This document shows positions 35,716 to 47,499 of a DNA stretch of 64,000 bases, piece after piece. The notes under the pieces are model-generated. The model saw only the letters and a list, made by a program, of their open reading frames with translations. It made no database searches and was not told where the DNA came from. This DNA is from Gnetum montanum. Taxonomy: Eukaryota > Streptophyta > Gnetopsida > Gnetales > Gnetaceae. The stretch's first letter is position 1. Each line of letters opens with the position of its first letter. The DNA lies in NCBI GenBank assembly GCA_015680685.1, contig MNCI01027317.1:190566-254565 (forward strand). The letters are read 5' to 3'. A program made the position numbers and the translations under genes.

Positions 35716-37844
35716 CTACAAGTAACTTAGAGGATTTTCAAGATTAGCTAATTTCATAGAAAGGTTTCCTACATAGATCCAATCAGACACAGTGTGAGTC
35801 AACATTATAATATGGATCCTTGGTAGAGTTTGGTTTGAAGGAGGCCTAAAGGAATTTGATATGGAGAAAGAGGCAGTAGCAAGGTTGTTAACTGTGGATG
35901 TAGGTGAAGGCTTAGGTGGACTACGGGGTTGAAATAAAGGTCTTTTCTTTGATCGGGTATTCAACCCCTCCGATTGATGATTGGGTTGCAAATTAACAAC
36001 CCTTGTAGCATTGCATTGTTGCAGTTGAGTGGGTAGTTCACCTTGCATTAGTGTAGTAGGTGGTAGCTGTGCAATTAGAGGAGTATGTGCAGGGATAGGA
36101 GGAGGATAAGGATAGGAGATAGTATCCCTTCTTTCATGTGGTGAATGAGCTTAATAATAATCTAAAGGGTGGTAGTGAGGCTGGAAATTAGAAATGTGAT
36201 TGGAAGAGTCACGTGGAGACATGGGTTACTGCACGTGGTAACCATATGGATTAGGTTGCTGGTAAGGGTACTGTTATCTTGGTGGTGCCAACGTCCATGA
36301 TTTTGGTTGCTACCATTGTTGATACTGTTCATACAGTTGTGGTGGAGCTCCACTTGGGTAATATGATTATTGCTAATGGAACTGCTTGAGATTACCTTGA
36401 GGATAAAGTAACCTTTTCGATGTTTTCCTTTGTGTGAATCATGGATGTAAGGCATACACCCTAGACTCCTATAGATGTGACACAATTGGGCAACATCCCT
36501 TCGGATGTTCATACTGATAGACATCACATCCATGATCATCATTTGATTCACTATCCACAACCTCTTCTATTGTAGCAATCTTGCCCTTACCTTTGTAATA
36601 TGCACATTCAGCTTCCTTGCGCCTCCTACACTCATGCTCACTACTTTGTTCTGTAGACTCCTTAGCAATTTTAAGAATAGCTTGAAATCTATTATCCATT
36701 GAGTCCCTTAACTAATCAACCTTGGTTGTAAGTTTAGATTGAAATTGTTGGAGTGGCAAGGCTTTCTTATGCATCCCTTTATCAAATATGGACTCATCCA
36801 CATTATCACAGAATCAAACCTCTCTCTTGCGAATGAAAGGATCACGATTGTACTCCTTTGCATTTTCTCTTTTTTTTTTCTTAATTTGCCCTCCTCTTGG
36901 TGACCTGCTCTATTAATCTTTGTACCTGATGGGCAATTAGTTCTAACAATTGCCCTTGGGCATAGACACCAAGGGTTTTCCTCATTTCATTACAGAGCCC
37001 ATCTACAATGTGGCGAAGTTGAGCTAATTGAGAATAATCATGGCTAGGGCATTTGTGCATCAAGGCATAGTATTAACCAATGATAGCATCCAAGGGTTTG
37101 TGTGTTTCTTATTTCCATCCTTGAATTTGCTTTGTTAAGTTGGACACTTTGGAGTACATTTGATACTTATTATTGAAAAACTCAAGCACGGTACTCCATC
37201 GTCTAATAGATTTTGGCTCTAAGGATTGGTACCAGTTTTCTGCTTCTTTGATAAGTGTCCTGGGGAACAACTTCAATTTTTGCCACTCGTTCTCTATGTT
37301 TTGCAAGGCACATGCATCTTGGAAAGCTTGAAGATGATTTTGTGGATTAGAGTTATATCCTCTCTCAAATTAAGGAATATTGTTCATGTCTAACCATTTG
37401 ATCTGACTATCTTTCCCATGCCTTGTTGGAATTCTGACTACCTTTGTGATGTTAAGCATACATCAGGTAGCAAATAGAGGCTGATTAAGCCCTTGATCAT
37501 GGTGCCTACGATGCCCTCTACTACCCCTTCGTTTATGACAATGTGCCTCTCTTAAACATTTACACCCTTGATCTTGTTTATCCTGACGGTCCCTTTGGTT
37601 ATTTTGGCCTCATCAGTCATTTCATTCATTCTAATCACCTTCATCACAGTCTCACTTTCTACGATCATGGTTAGAGCCAGAAGAAGAAAAAGATGATGAA
37701 GGGGAAGAGGAGGGAGAACCAGCACCATCACGGTGCCTACTACCGTCTCTTTGACAATCGCGACCATGATCATAACTGTGCTTCTTGTTTGCATTCCTAT
37801 CTTGACTTGCCCCTCAGGATCCACCTTTGTCATTGTATCCCTTG
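35716..37844 (-). pseudogene. Element C gag, C-terminal and capsid part
   Basis: The capsid-like region is clear at 36881-37330: LKLFPRTLIKEAENWYQSL, then an S-I-R-R-W-S and F-F-N-N-K-Y segment, matching the retrotransposon gag domain. A charged N-terminal tract lies at 37500-37840, and a Cys/His box CDVYQYEHPKGC lies near 36480-36530. The N-terminal end continues beyond element B at 51018-51435. Confidence 0.7.
37840..37844. other. Target-site duplication of element B (left)
   Basis: CCTTG, identical to 51018-51022 on the other side of B. Confidence 0.85.
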
Positions 37845-38739
37845 TGATGAGCAGTGAGGTACCCTTACGTCCAACCATACAAATCACAGGCATTCACATG
37901 CGACTTAGTCGAATTCCACAGACTGCAAGCACTTACGTACATCGAATTCTAGCCAGCAAAACCTTAGTTAGAATGGTCGTTATCTTCCCAATCTCACCTA
38001 TGATATTCTAAAGCGATGGTTGAGTGAGATTGAGGCAAATGATTTTTATCAGTTTTCTTTTTATCTTTAAAGGTCTAATTCTTTTAATGTAGGAAATGGA
38101 AAGTTGTGTAATTTGTAATTGTTCTACTCTATCACTTAACTCTCCCTAGCATAAGTAATCGATCCCATCTTCTGTGCACATCCTGAGCATATCCTAACCA
38201 CTGCTGGGTTACTAGACGTTAAGCGTCATTGGGTTACCAAGTGTCCGATATATGTTCAAGATGGTCGTGCCTATGGTTCTCATAAAATATGAAAAGGACA
38301 ATAACCATAAAGTAATAAAAATAAAAGCTTTTGGAATTATTTAAGTGTTGAAATATGAAAATGTTTTAATGATTATGTGATTAAATCCAAATGCTGCAAG
38401 GAATGCTCGAAAAGCTCATCTTTATTGCTGGTCACGCCAATGGGCTTAGGTACATTAGCGCTCGAATAAAGAGCCGTACACCTTTCTCACATCTGCTGCA
38501 GGCACTTGGAAAATATTCTAACTTACACGAAAACAAACTGCAAGAGCTTCGCTACAACTACCAAAAGGCTGTCATAAATGCTGCGGGTGTGTGCATATTT
38601 ATAGCAAAAGATAGACTCTGCGTTAACGAGGTCACGTTAACGCATGAATGGATGCATTGATAGGGTCACATCACTGTGATCACGTCAATGAGGCACCGTT
38701 GACGTGGCCTAATCGACGCATCAACTGAACACTTCATCA
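37845..38739 (-). repeat. Element B 3' LTR
   Basis: 895 bp, TGATGAGCAGTGAGG to CACTTCATCA on the + strand. Same length as 50123-51017. Minus-strand TATAAATA at 38597-38604. Followed by the polypurine tract whose complement starts TACCCCCACGA. Confidence 0.9.
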
Positions 38740-38979
38740 TACCCCCACGACTAAGTGAAAACTCGTCCTCAAGTTTATTACAATTTGGAAGGTATGAAGT
38801 TATTGATGGTATACACGACAAAACACATTTACATACACACTGACTCTATTAACATATTAAGTGCCCTAGTGTACAACAACACAAATTACAAAATTGCAGT
38901 GTCCATAGATAATGAAATTGAACACCCTGACAGCCATAGATTCTCAACCTTGTCAAATTGCTGAAGTTGCTAGAGAATG

Positions 38980-41824
38980 TCACACAGTTTCCAGTGGCGG
39001 TGGTTCTGACAGGCCTTCACCAACTTCTGGCAGTTGAGGCGTTGATGATGGTTGTCCTGCAACTGCTGCAACTTCCAGAGGTAATTGAAAAACCTCCAAC
39101 AATGCCCTCATCTTCTCCTTTTTGCTTCTGGGATCGTTCACAGTCTAGGTGGCTTCACCAATGTGTGCTGGAATGGGAACATCCCAAGGACATGGAAGTG
39201 CAGGGAAGAGTTCCTTCAAATTAACAAACTAGATAGCAAACTATTTTCGTTCAATATCAAACAATTGAACTGATGTTTGCAACTGTTGGTAGTCATTCAT
39301 TCATTGGGCCAAGTTCTCTGCAATTGCGTGTTGTCCTTCAAAACGGGTGCGAAGAACTTCAAGTTCCACATTGGCTATTTCTAGCTTTTGCATTGTTTTT
39401 TTATGCGCTTAGAACTTGCCCTCATATAAAGAATACAGGCGGCCACTTGTTTCTCCAAGTCTGACCACGACCTTCCAACTGTCAACATAGCTAGGTTTGC
39501 ATAATGGAGATTAGCTAACTCCATGTATTCCATCATCTCTTCAATCTGTAGCTCTTTGAGATGGATCTCAGCCTGGTTGTAGGCGTTCAATCCATCGAAG
39601 ATGGGTTGCCACACCTCACCTCCTTCCTTGAGCTGTTGAAGTGTTTGGTTTATTTTAGCCTTTGCGACTTGAATTTCTTTTTCATTAACTTCCTTTAGCA
39701 ATCCCACTTGGTCCCTATAATGATTTTTTACTCATTCAAACTTAAGGACCTCATTTTTCCTAGCGGCGATTTCAATAGTTGATTTTTGTCGCAAGGCTTG
39801 AATTCTTCCATGGACAAATTACGATTTTCGGTCGCCAATCTCCTTACATCAGTGTTTACTTTGGCTAGCTCCTCCTGCTGTTGATGGATAAAATTCTTTA
39901 TGTGTTGATTTTCATCACCAACATTGTGCAGACGATAAACCTCTACGGTCAACTTGATATTCTCTTGGTGAACCTCTGCCAAGTCCTTGTTTGGATGGTA
40001 AGAATGAGCGTCTGTTAAGGACTTGTCAAAGATTGCTGACTCTCGCTCGTTCTCAATCGTCTGAAGTTTAGTTTGAAGCTGTTGAAAAGCTTCATCCCTA
40101 TTGAGTTCACGGTTGAGGAAATCTGGATCAGCAAGTTAGGCCCTCAGTTGAGCAACTTCCATAGCTAAGCATTGATAATCTGCCTGGGTTACTTCAAGTT
40201 GCCCCTCCAAGATGAGGCACTTGCCCCTTGCTGAGAGCAACTTCGACTAAGTGGCAGTGATGTTGTCCAGAAGATCAAAAACATCTGGAAGCGGTTGCTC
40301 GGTTCCCATTAGTTGGTCTAACAATTCTTCATGTTGGGCTGCATTGATTTTACTATGTTGAGGTCTTGTGGACGTATGTACATCTTCAAGTCCATGTACA
40401 TCTGGTACAGGCACCGTAAGTGCATTAAGAGTCATAGTGATTGTGTCAGTAACCACTTCTGTTGCAACCTCTTATCCCTGGTGTTGCATTACCAAGATAG
40501 TTGTCCCCTCTCCGTCCTCCAAGTGCATTGAGAAAGTAGTAGCATTTCCTGAAATTTTATAAAATAGTTGTTGGGTGGACACCATTACTTCTCGGACACT
40601 GGGGTCCATTCTTGCAGGCATTTGTGTTCGTGTGGTAGAAAACATCAATCCTACTCTCTCTAGTAGACTTACAGATCGAGCCACTTGTTTAAGATGGCTC
40701 ATTGTAGGGCAGTACACCAAAGGGCCTTTTCCACCACCAATTCTTGCTGATTGCTCTTGCTGGCTCAAGAGTGATTGTCGGATCCCACGTATGTGTTTTG
40801 CAATCGTTTACGAGCTTGACCTTGTTGTTTGTGTTGGCGGTGGAGGTGGTTACTGCTCTTCCCTTATCTGCATTGTGGCAAGATTCTTGTTTTTCATCAT
40901 TTTGCCCCATGAGGCAATTGAGGCATGATGAAGTGTATCATTAGCATAACATGCTATCCTTGCCCATTTGCACAACTTCTTGATTAGGCAGGGAAAGGGT
41001 AGAGCTCACCTTCCATGTTCATTTTCAACAAATCTTTTTTCAATTTCAAGGAAAAGTAACTGTGGAAGGTTAATGGGGAACTTCCCACTTACAGCGGCAC
41101 ATGCATAAGTAGAGAAGGCAGTGATCTTGCTGGGTCTTACTATTGGATTCAAGTGGTAAGACACAAATTTTGAGTAGACTCTCTCTGTGGTGGTTAGTGT
41201 GCCAAAATCCTTACGTTCTACCCCATAGCATTGTCTAATTCACTCCCCTTTCACCTCGGGGTCTACTTGCTTTGGAATCTCTACCACATTAGCTCTAGTC
41301 TCAGGCAATCCAAGAGCTTGCACGATTGCTTCTGTAGAGTAAGATACATGAATGTTCTTGATTCTTACTCTAGACCCCAATTGTTGATTTGTCTAGAAGA
41401 GATAAGTTTCTTTTAGGTACCATTCACCACTGGAGGTGATGATTGGCCACATAGGAGAATTTTGTAGTTAGGGTTTGACTTCTTTTGGTGCATTTTCTAG
41501 AAATGGTTCAAAGTTTAACTCCTGAAGGACCATTTGTTGCAGCTTCCTTGGCTTAATAGCATCAATACATGCTTGGGTCAAGGAGACCTCAAGCTGTGGT
41601 GCTACCATTGGAGTCTCATTCCTTTGCGATTGTTCACCAGGGACATCCTATTCGGGAATCTGACGAATAGATTTCAAGTTAGGTCCTTCGCGAAGAGGGC
41701 TAGTTGCATGTGAGTCCTCCTCATGCTCTTGAGGTCATGTGCCCCATCCTCTTTTTGTTCTAGGTTGCTTGTCCCTTGGTTGGGATGGTCCTTCTTCCCT
41801 TGGATGCCTCGGTTTAGGTGCCAT
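38980..41824 (-). pseudogene. Element B 3' ORF, envelope-position coiled-coil protein (broken)
   Basis: The minus strand starts at ATG 41824 (MAPKPRHPREEGPSQ) and ends at TGA 38980-38982. The N-terminal third (41400-40930) has an A-x-x-x-A-L-G-L-P-E segment and, later, GKFPINLPQLLFLEIEKRF and LPFPCLIKKLC. These are like the plant-specific 'putative plant transposon protein' domain. The C-terminal half (about 40450-39380) is coiled-coil-like, rich in Q, E, L and K, with ELAKVNTDVRRLATENRN. There is no signal peptide or obvious transmembrane helix, so it does not look like a real envelope. A few stops and frameshifts interrupt it. It is in the sense orientation after pol. Confidence 0.7.
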
Positions 41825-43792
41825 CTGCAGTCACAGCATAACCATGAATTAAAATGTGTATAAGTTGCTCAAAATGACAATAATACACCTTCTCATTTTG
41901 GCCAAGCTATGACACTGGCACGTGCATCTTGTTAGGTTCCCCCAAGTGTAGTTGAGGGATTAGAAAAAACAATAAAACATAATGAGTTGCAATTTATAGT
42001 TGTTTTGTTATTTTTTTTTGTTTGTCCCCTAAGAGATATTAAGTCTTTGATAATCATAATAATTATAGACCTCATCCCCCCACGATGTAGAGCATACCTC
42101 TGGTAGCAAAAAGGTGAAAGAATGGTTGGATTGGGACACACGGTAGAAATGGTATGTGCTCGGTAAGAAGACTTGATGGAGAAAAATGGAAAAACTCCCC
42201 TTGCTTTGTCAACAAATGGACAATTTTCAAAGGCATAACGTAGGTATATATAGTATTTTTGTCATGCGTTGACAGGCCTCTGTAAATGTAGGGGGATGCA
42301 TAAACGGGGCCTAGTTGATGCAGTTATTCAGCTTAGTTGACCTGCATTGACCGATGAAGTAAGAGCCCAAATCTTTGAGACTATAAGATAGAACTTTGTT
42401 GGTGAAGAGCCATGCGATGGGTAGAATGGAGATCGATGAATTATACCAAAGGGGAAGTAGATTAACAATCGGGATGAAAGGATATGCAAGTGCGTCCTCC
42501 CCATAGCAGGCATTAGCCTCAGTTGCCCTTGCACATCGTCAACATAGGAGTCTGTGGGCCTTGTAGTTAACTAATGGTTACTACAAGTTAATACTCACAC
42601 CATGAGAACTAGCTGAAGAATTTACGAGTTCAAGCAAGGCACGATAGACGATCAAAACATAAAACTGGTAGTGAGGTGAGTCATGGAAAGTAATTGATCA
42701 AGAGAAAGGATTGTGAAATAGAATTTCTAATGTTTGTCACATGAAATCCCTTGTGAAGTGTGTGATTAAGTGGCTCGGTAGGAGCCATCCTCAGTTTAGA
42801 CCCAAAACCAACCACACTCAATGACATCACAGCAACATTCAAAAACTTAGTCCATTCCCTTGAGGCATAAGAATGCTCCCACAACAAATACCATTCCAAC
42901 ATGAGTGAGATAGAGGAAGTGAAAAAGGGCCATAGTTAGAGGGGACAAAAGAAGTCCCATAATGAGTGCTTGTAGCCTATTAGAGGCGGTCTAAGGGGTG
43001 TGCTTTGAATTCCCATGTGTTTTTGGTATGTTTCTCTTTTTTTTATGGGAACCACACCATGCAAAGACCCATGCGTTTTCACATGCATTTGGTCCAAGGG
43101 GTGTGCTTTGAATCTTCATTTTGTTTTTCAAATGATGAGGACCACATCGTGCAAGGACAAATTACCAATGAACTTCCTGTTATGGGAGGATATTGGAGTG
43201 GAAAGAAGTCCATGAGGAAACTCTTGTAGATAAGGGAATAGAAAAGTATGAAGAATGTTGCATTCCCCTTGAAGTCACACACTATTCAAACCATTGGATC
43301 CTCTTCAAGTTCGGAAACTACACAAGTCACAAATTAATTAAAGTTTTTTTTAATGGAAAAGGGATTGCATGTTTCCAAAATAAGGAAAACCATGGAGTGG
43401 GTGGATGGGTGGATGACATGGACTCACTACCTATTAAATGAATTGAAAGTATAACGTGACTTCTTGAAATAGAAATGCTAAGGCAGGAACTAGATATAAT
43501 AGGCGGACCATAATATGCGCCATCGCAAAGAGGAACAACCACACTAGTACATCCTGTGACAATAAGACAACTTATTAATGAGAAGTAGAAAAAAACTAAA
43601 AGATAAGTACATATATACATATAGAAATAAATAAATAAATAAATAAAAAGTAAGTAAGAATTGTCAAACATATGAACGATGTTGTAAAACAAAAAGGTGT
43701 AAAACAAAAACTTTCAAAAATAACTAAGGAGCCAGTAGAGGTTGTTAGCATGGATGATGATCTCCTCCACGATTAAGCTGGGAGGAGGAGAC
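41825..43792 (-). other. Element B spacer between pol and 3' ORF
   Basis: About 2 kb with no shared ORF. It holds the hairpin repeat array at 42988-43160 and an (AAAT)n run at 43625-43648. Its sequence is collinear with the spacers of A, C and E, so it is a fixed part of the element family. Confidence 0.6.
42988..43160 (-). repeat. Hairpin repeat array, two copies (element B)
   Basis: Copies start near 42988 and 43092. The first shows the full hairpin: GGTGTGCTTTGAATTCCCAT, a T-rich loop, then ATGGGAACCACACCATGCAA. The second is more diverged. Confidence 0.65.
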
Positions 43793-46700
43793 CTAGAAAA
43801 TGGAATGAGGTTGACTTTTTGATGAGAGGGCATTGACACTGGTTTGATGGAGTTCATGGAAGGGTTTTAATTGTTGCATATTGACTAATTGTGTTTTCAT
43901 GGGATCCTCAGGTTTATGTATAAGTAGGGCCCTAGACGAAAAGGTTTTGAAAACAATATAAGGTCCCTCCCATAGTGTTTGAAACTTATGACGTTGTAGT
44001 ACATGTGTGGGGTTCCAGTAGAGTACCTTATCTCCACATTGAAATGTTACCTTTCGAATCCTAAGATCATGACGTTTTTTACTATATGCCTTGTGTATTT
44101 CATTTGATGATTGGGCTACTAGTCGATTCTCATCTAGCACATTCAAGTTGATGAGTCGTTCTCGTTGTGCTAGTGATAGGTCAAGACCCAAGTCACTGGC
44201 AGTAGATAGTGTTCGAAGTTCTGCCTGAATTGGCAATTTTGGTAATTTCCCATACACTAACTCGTAAGGAGAGTAGCCTATAGGAAGTTTCCATGTTGAG
44301 CGATAGGCCTAGAGGGCATCGTTAAGTTTTGTACTCCAATCCCTCCTATATTTGCTAACAGTCCTAGTTAGGATCTTTGTAATCTCCCTATTTGTGACTT
44401 CAGCTTGCCCATTGGCTTAGGTGTGATAGGGTGTTGTAAATTTATGTTTGACCCCCAAGTGCTGCATGAGTTTACGAAAAGCATTGCCCATGAAGTAAGT
44501 GTCATTATTTGAAATGAGTGCACGTGACATTCCAAACCTATTCACGATTTGTTGTTGGACAAACTGTGTGGCTGTGGTTGAGGAATAGTTGGTGACGGCT
44601 ACCACCTTTGCCCACTTGGTACAGTAGTCTACTGCGATGATGATATACACCTTTCCATTGGACATGGGTGTGATAGGGCCCATGAAGTCGATGCCCCAAA
44701 TATCAAAGGGTTCTAGTGGCTGGATCCACTGTTGAGGTCCCTCCATTCGTGTTTTCATCCCACCATCTCTCTGACATCATTCATAGGAGTGGACGAACCA
44801 TTGACATCTTTGAAGAGTGTAGGCCAGTAATATCCTGCAAGCAAGATTTTAATGGCTATGCGTCATCCAGCATAGTGGCCCCTACAAGGTCCCTCATGAG
44901 CATCTTGAAGGATGCGTAGTTTATCCTCATTAGGGATGCACAATCGAACCAAGCCATCTACACACACCTTGTAAAGGTGTCCGTTGATTTCCATGAAGTG
45001 CTTGGTCTTATGAAGAAACTGTTGCTTCTTCTGATGATCCCACTCCTTTGGCAATTCTTGTGTTAAGAGATAAGTAAGGATGTCGCTAAACTAAGTTGAT
45101 CCTATGGGTGTTTCCTTGGCAATTGCTCCAACGAAGAGGAGTTCATCTGGAAATTGGTCAGAGAGTGGCTCCTCTTCCTCTGTGCTATCCCATCGTAACT
45201 GAGATAAGTGGTCAACAACCACATTCTCAGTTTCTTTTTTGTCCACCATAGTAAGGTCGAATTCCTGAAGGATCACGAGCCATCGTATGATACAGGGACT
45301 TACCGTTGGTTTGTTTATAAGGAACCGGATGACACTGTGGTTAGTATGTACAAACACCTTGTATCTGAGCACATAGTGTCGGAACTTTTTCAAGGCGAAC
45401 ACCACCGTCATCAATTCCTTTTTGGTGGTGGTGTAATTGAGTTGAGCACCCATAATGCTTCGGCTTGCATAGTGGATGTAATATGGATGTTGCTGGTCAT
45501 CCAACTATGTGAGCACAGCTCCCAATGCATAATTAGATGCATTTATCATGATGTGAAATGGTCTAGACTAGTTAGGTGCCCGTAGAATTGGAGTCTCTAC
45601 GAGTCTCTGTTTTAGTGTTTGGAATGTAGGCTCACATTCCCTAGTTCAGACAAACGGAGCATCCTTCTTTGTTAGTTCCACCAACGGCTTGGTGATCTTC
45701 AAGAAATTCTCGATGAAGCATTGGTAATAACCAATGTGTCCAACGAATGATCAGATATCTTTTACAGTGCTTAGTTGACTAGTGATTCCTTAGATGATTC
45801 TGATTTTTTCAGGTCTACACCAATCCTTGCTTGTGAAATTCGATGCCCTAGAACAATGCCCTCTTGGACCATCAAGTGACTCTTTTGCCAGTTAAGCCGT
45901 AAATTTGTTTCCACACATCCTTTTAAAACTTGCTCAAGGAGGTCCAAGGCTTGTTCAAACATTGCTCCATAGGTAGAGAAGTCATCCATGAGAAATTTTA
46001 CCCCATTGCCAATTTTTTTTGAAAGATGCTGAGGACGAGGCATTGGAATGTTGCAAGTGCATTGCATAGGTCAAAGGGCATCTTCTTATATGCAAAAGTC
46101 CCCCAGGGACTTGTAAATGTTGTCTTGACCTGATCCTCAGATGCGATCTGGATTTGGTTATAGCCACTATAACCATCCAAAAATCTATAGTAGTAATGCC
46201 CCAAAATGGTATTCAACACTTGATTCACAAACGGAAGTGGGAAGTGATCCTTAAAGGTTACCATATTTAGTAGTCAGAAATTTATACAGACTCTCCATTT
46301 GCCACCCTTTTTTGGCACTATAACGAGTGGCTTGAGCCATTCGCTATTCACAATGGAATAGATGAACCCTGCTTTTAGCAATTGTTCAATTTCATCCTTG
46401 ACAATCTGCTTCAATTTGGGGTTCAATTGTCATTGTGGTTGTCATCGTGGCTTCATGAAGGGGTCGATATAGATCTGATGTTGGCATATCTTAGGGTCAA
46501 CTCCTGTTAGGTCAGAATATGACCATGTGAAAGCAACCACCCATTTTTTTACCATCTTTAGCAATATCTTCTTTTGTATAGGAGCAAGAGTGGCATTGAT
46601 GATTACTGAATTACCGTTCTGCAAGAATGCATACTCCAGATTTTCCGGTAATGGTTTCAATTGTAGGGGCTCTTGTCTAAAGCTTTCAGGGATTTGTAGC

Positions 46701-47394
46701 TTTCTCTAATCATCATTGTCATCAACAGTGGAGACTTGTTGATGGACCTTTTCCTGTTCATCCATGCTTTCCATATAGGCACATACAAGGCCCTCAGATG
46801 ATTCCATGCATAGAGAGCTGCTATCAAGGTCAGTGGTCAGCCACTAGGTGCCTTCTTGATTAGTGGCTACTGCATACAGACATCGCTAAACTTGGGCTTC
46901 TTCGGCACACCAACCGCATGCTTGAATGGATGCCCACTTAACGGACCAAAGTTGCTGCACACAGTTGCACCTAGAGTCACTATACGCGATGCATGGGAAA
47001 CACTTCTTCTCAATCTCTTTGAAAGGATTTCTTTTAGAATTTCAAGGGAAAGATCTCAAAGTCCCAATCATACATCTACCATGTTGAGCTAGGCTCTTTC
47101 CATTATGATCAGAAAATTCTCTTTGCAATTATCAACCTGGATGACCAGGAAGTCAACAGGATAGGACCACCCACAAATGATGATCACGATATCTTCTACT
47201 AATCCTAAGAAAATAGTTATGGATTGGTCTGCCAATTCAAGCCGAATGTTGCTTTTCTTCATCGGGGGTAGGTTCCAAGTCTTGTACATATTGTGTGAAA
47301 TCAAATTGATGCCTGACCCCGAATCCAAGAGAGCTTTGCATGGCTCATTTCCTGTCACTTGAAGGTATATGAGGGGACTCCCTAGATTAGTCAA
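43793..47394 (-). pseudogene. Element B pol: protease, RT, RNase H, integrase
   Basis: Protease (47089-47394) has ALLDSGSGINLISHNMYKTW, with the active-site D-S-G kept. The pre-RT linker (46442-46660) has LKPLPENLEYAFLQNG and a D-P-K-I-C-x-H segment typical of Athila-type elements. RT follows, with FLMDDFSTYG near 45980. RNase H (45091-45585) has YYIHYASRSIMGAQLNYTTT and FVHTNHSVI. Integrase has its zinc-finger region at 44863-45054 (with HEGPCRGHY), a core at 44417-44758 (WGIDFMGPITPMS; ALISNNDTYF, where one expected D reads N) and a C-terminus at 43793-44257 (LWEGPYIVF). No chromodomain follows. Stops and frameshifts separate these blocks. Confidence 0.82.
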
Positions 47395-47499
47395 TTTTCG
47401 AGGAAGATGACTTGCCTTTATCTAGTTCGTCATAGTGTGTGTTAGCATGATGGTTTGTACTTTGGGGGATGTTTGGCTTGAAGGTTGCTTGAAGGGTTG

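Larger units (their letters stand above)
30335..37844 (-). mobile_element. Element C: internally deleted Athila-like retrotransposon, 3' portion
   Basis: This holds the 3' LTR (30335-31134), a shortened body and the capsid-coding part of gag. The gag is cut at 37844 by element B and resumes at 51018-51435, where it is cut again by element A, so the 5' LTR is outside the window. The integrase core (about 1.1 kb) and the 3' ORF (about 2.7 kb) present in A and B are missing. RT keeps VFMDDFSTYG. Protease reads D-L-G. C is the oldest layer of the nest because both B and A interrupt it. Confidence 0.8.

Noticed and set aside
43793-44257. Chromodomain after integrase (chromovirus affiliation)
   Set aside because: The integrase C-terminus ends in a GPY-like module (LWEGPYIVF) with no chromodomain signature after it. 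The 3' ORF and tRNA-Asp primer site also fit Athila-type elements better.
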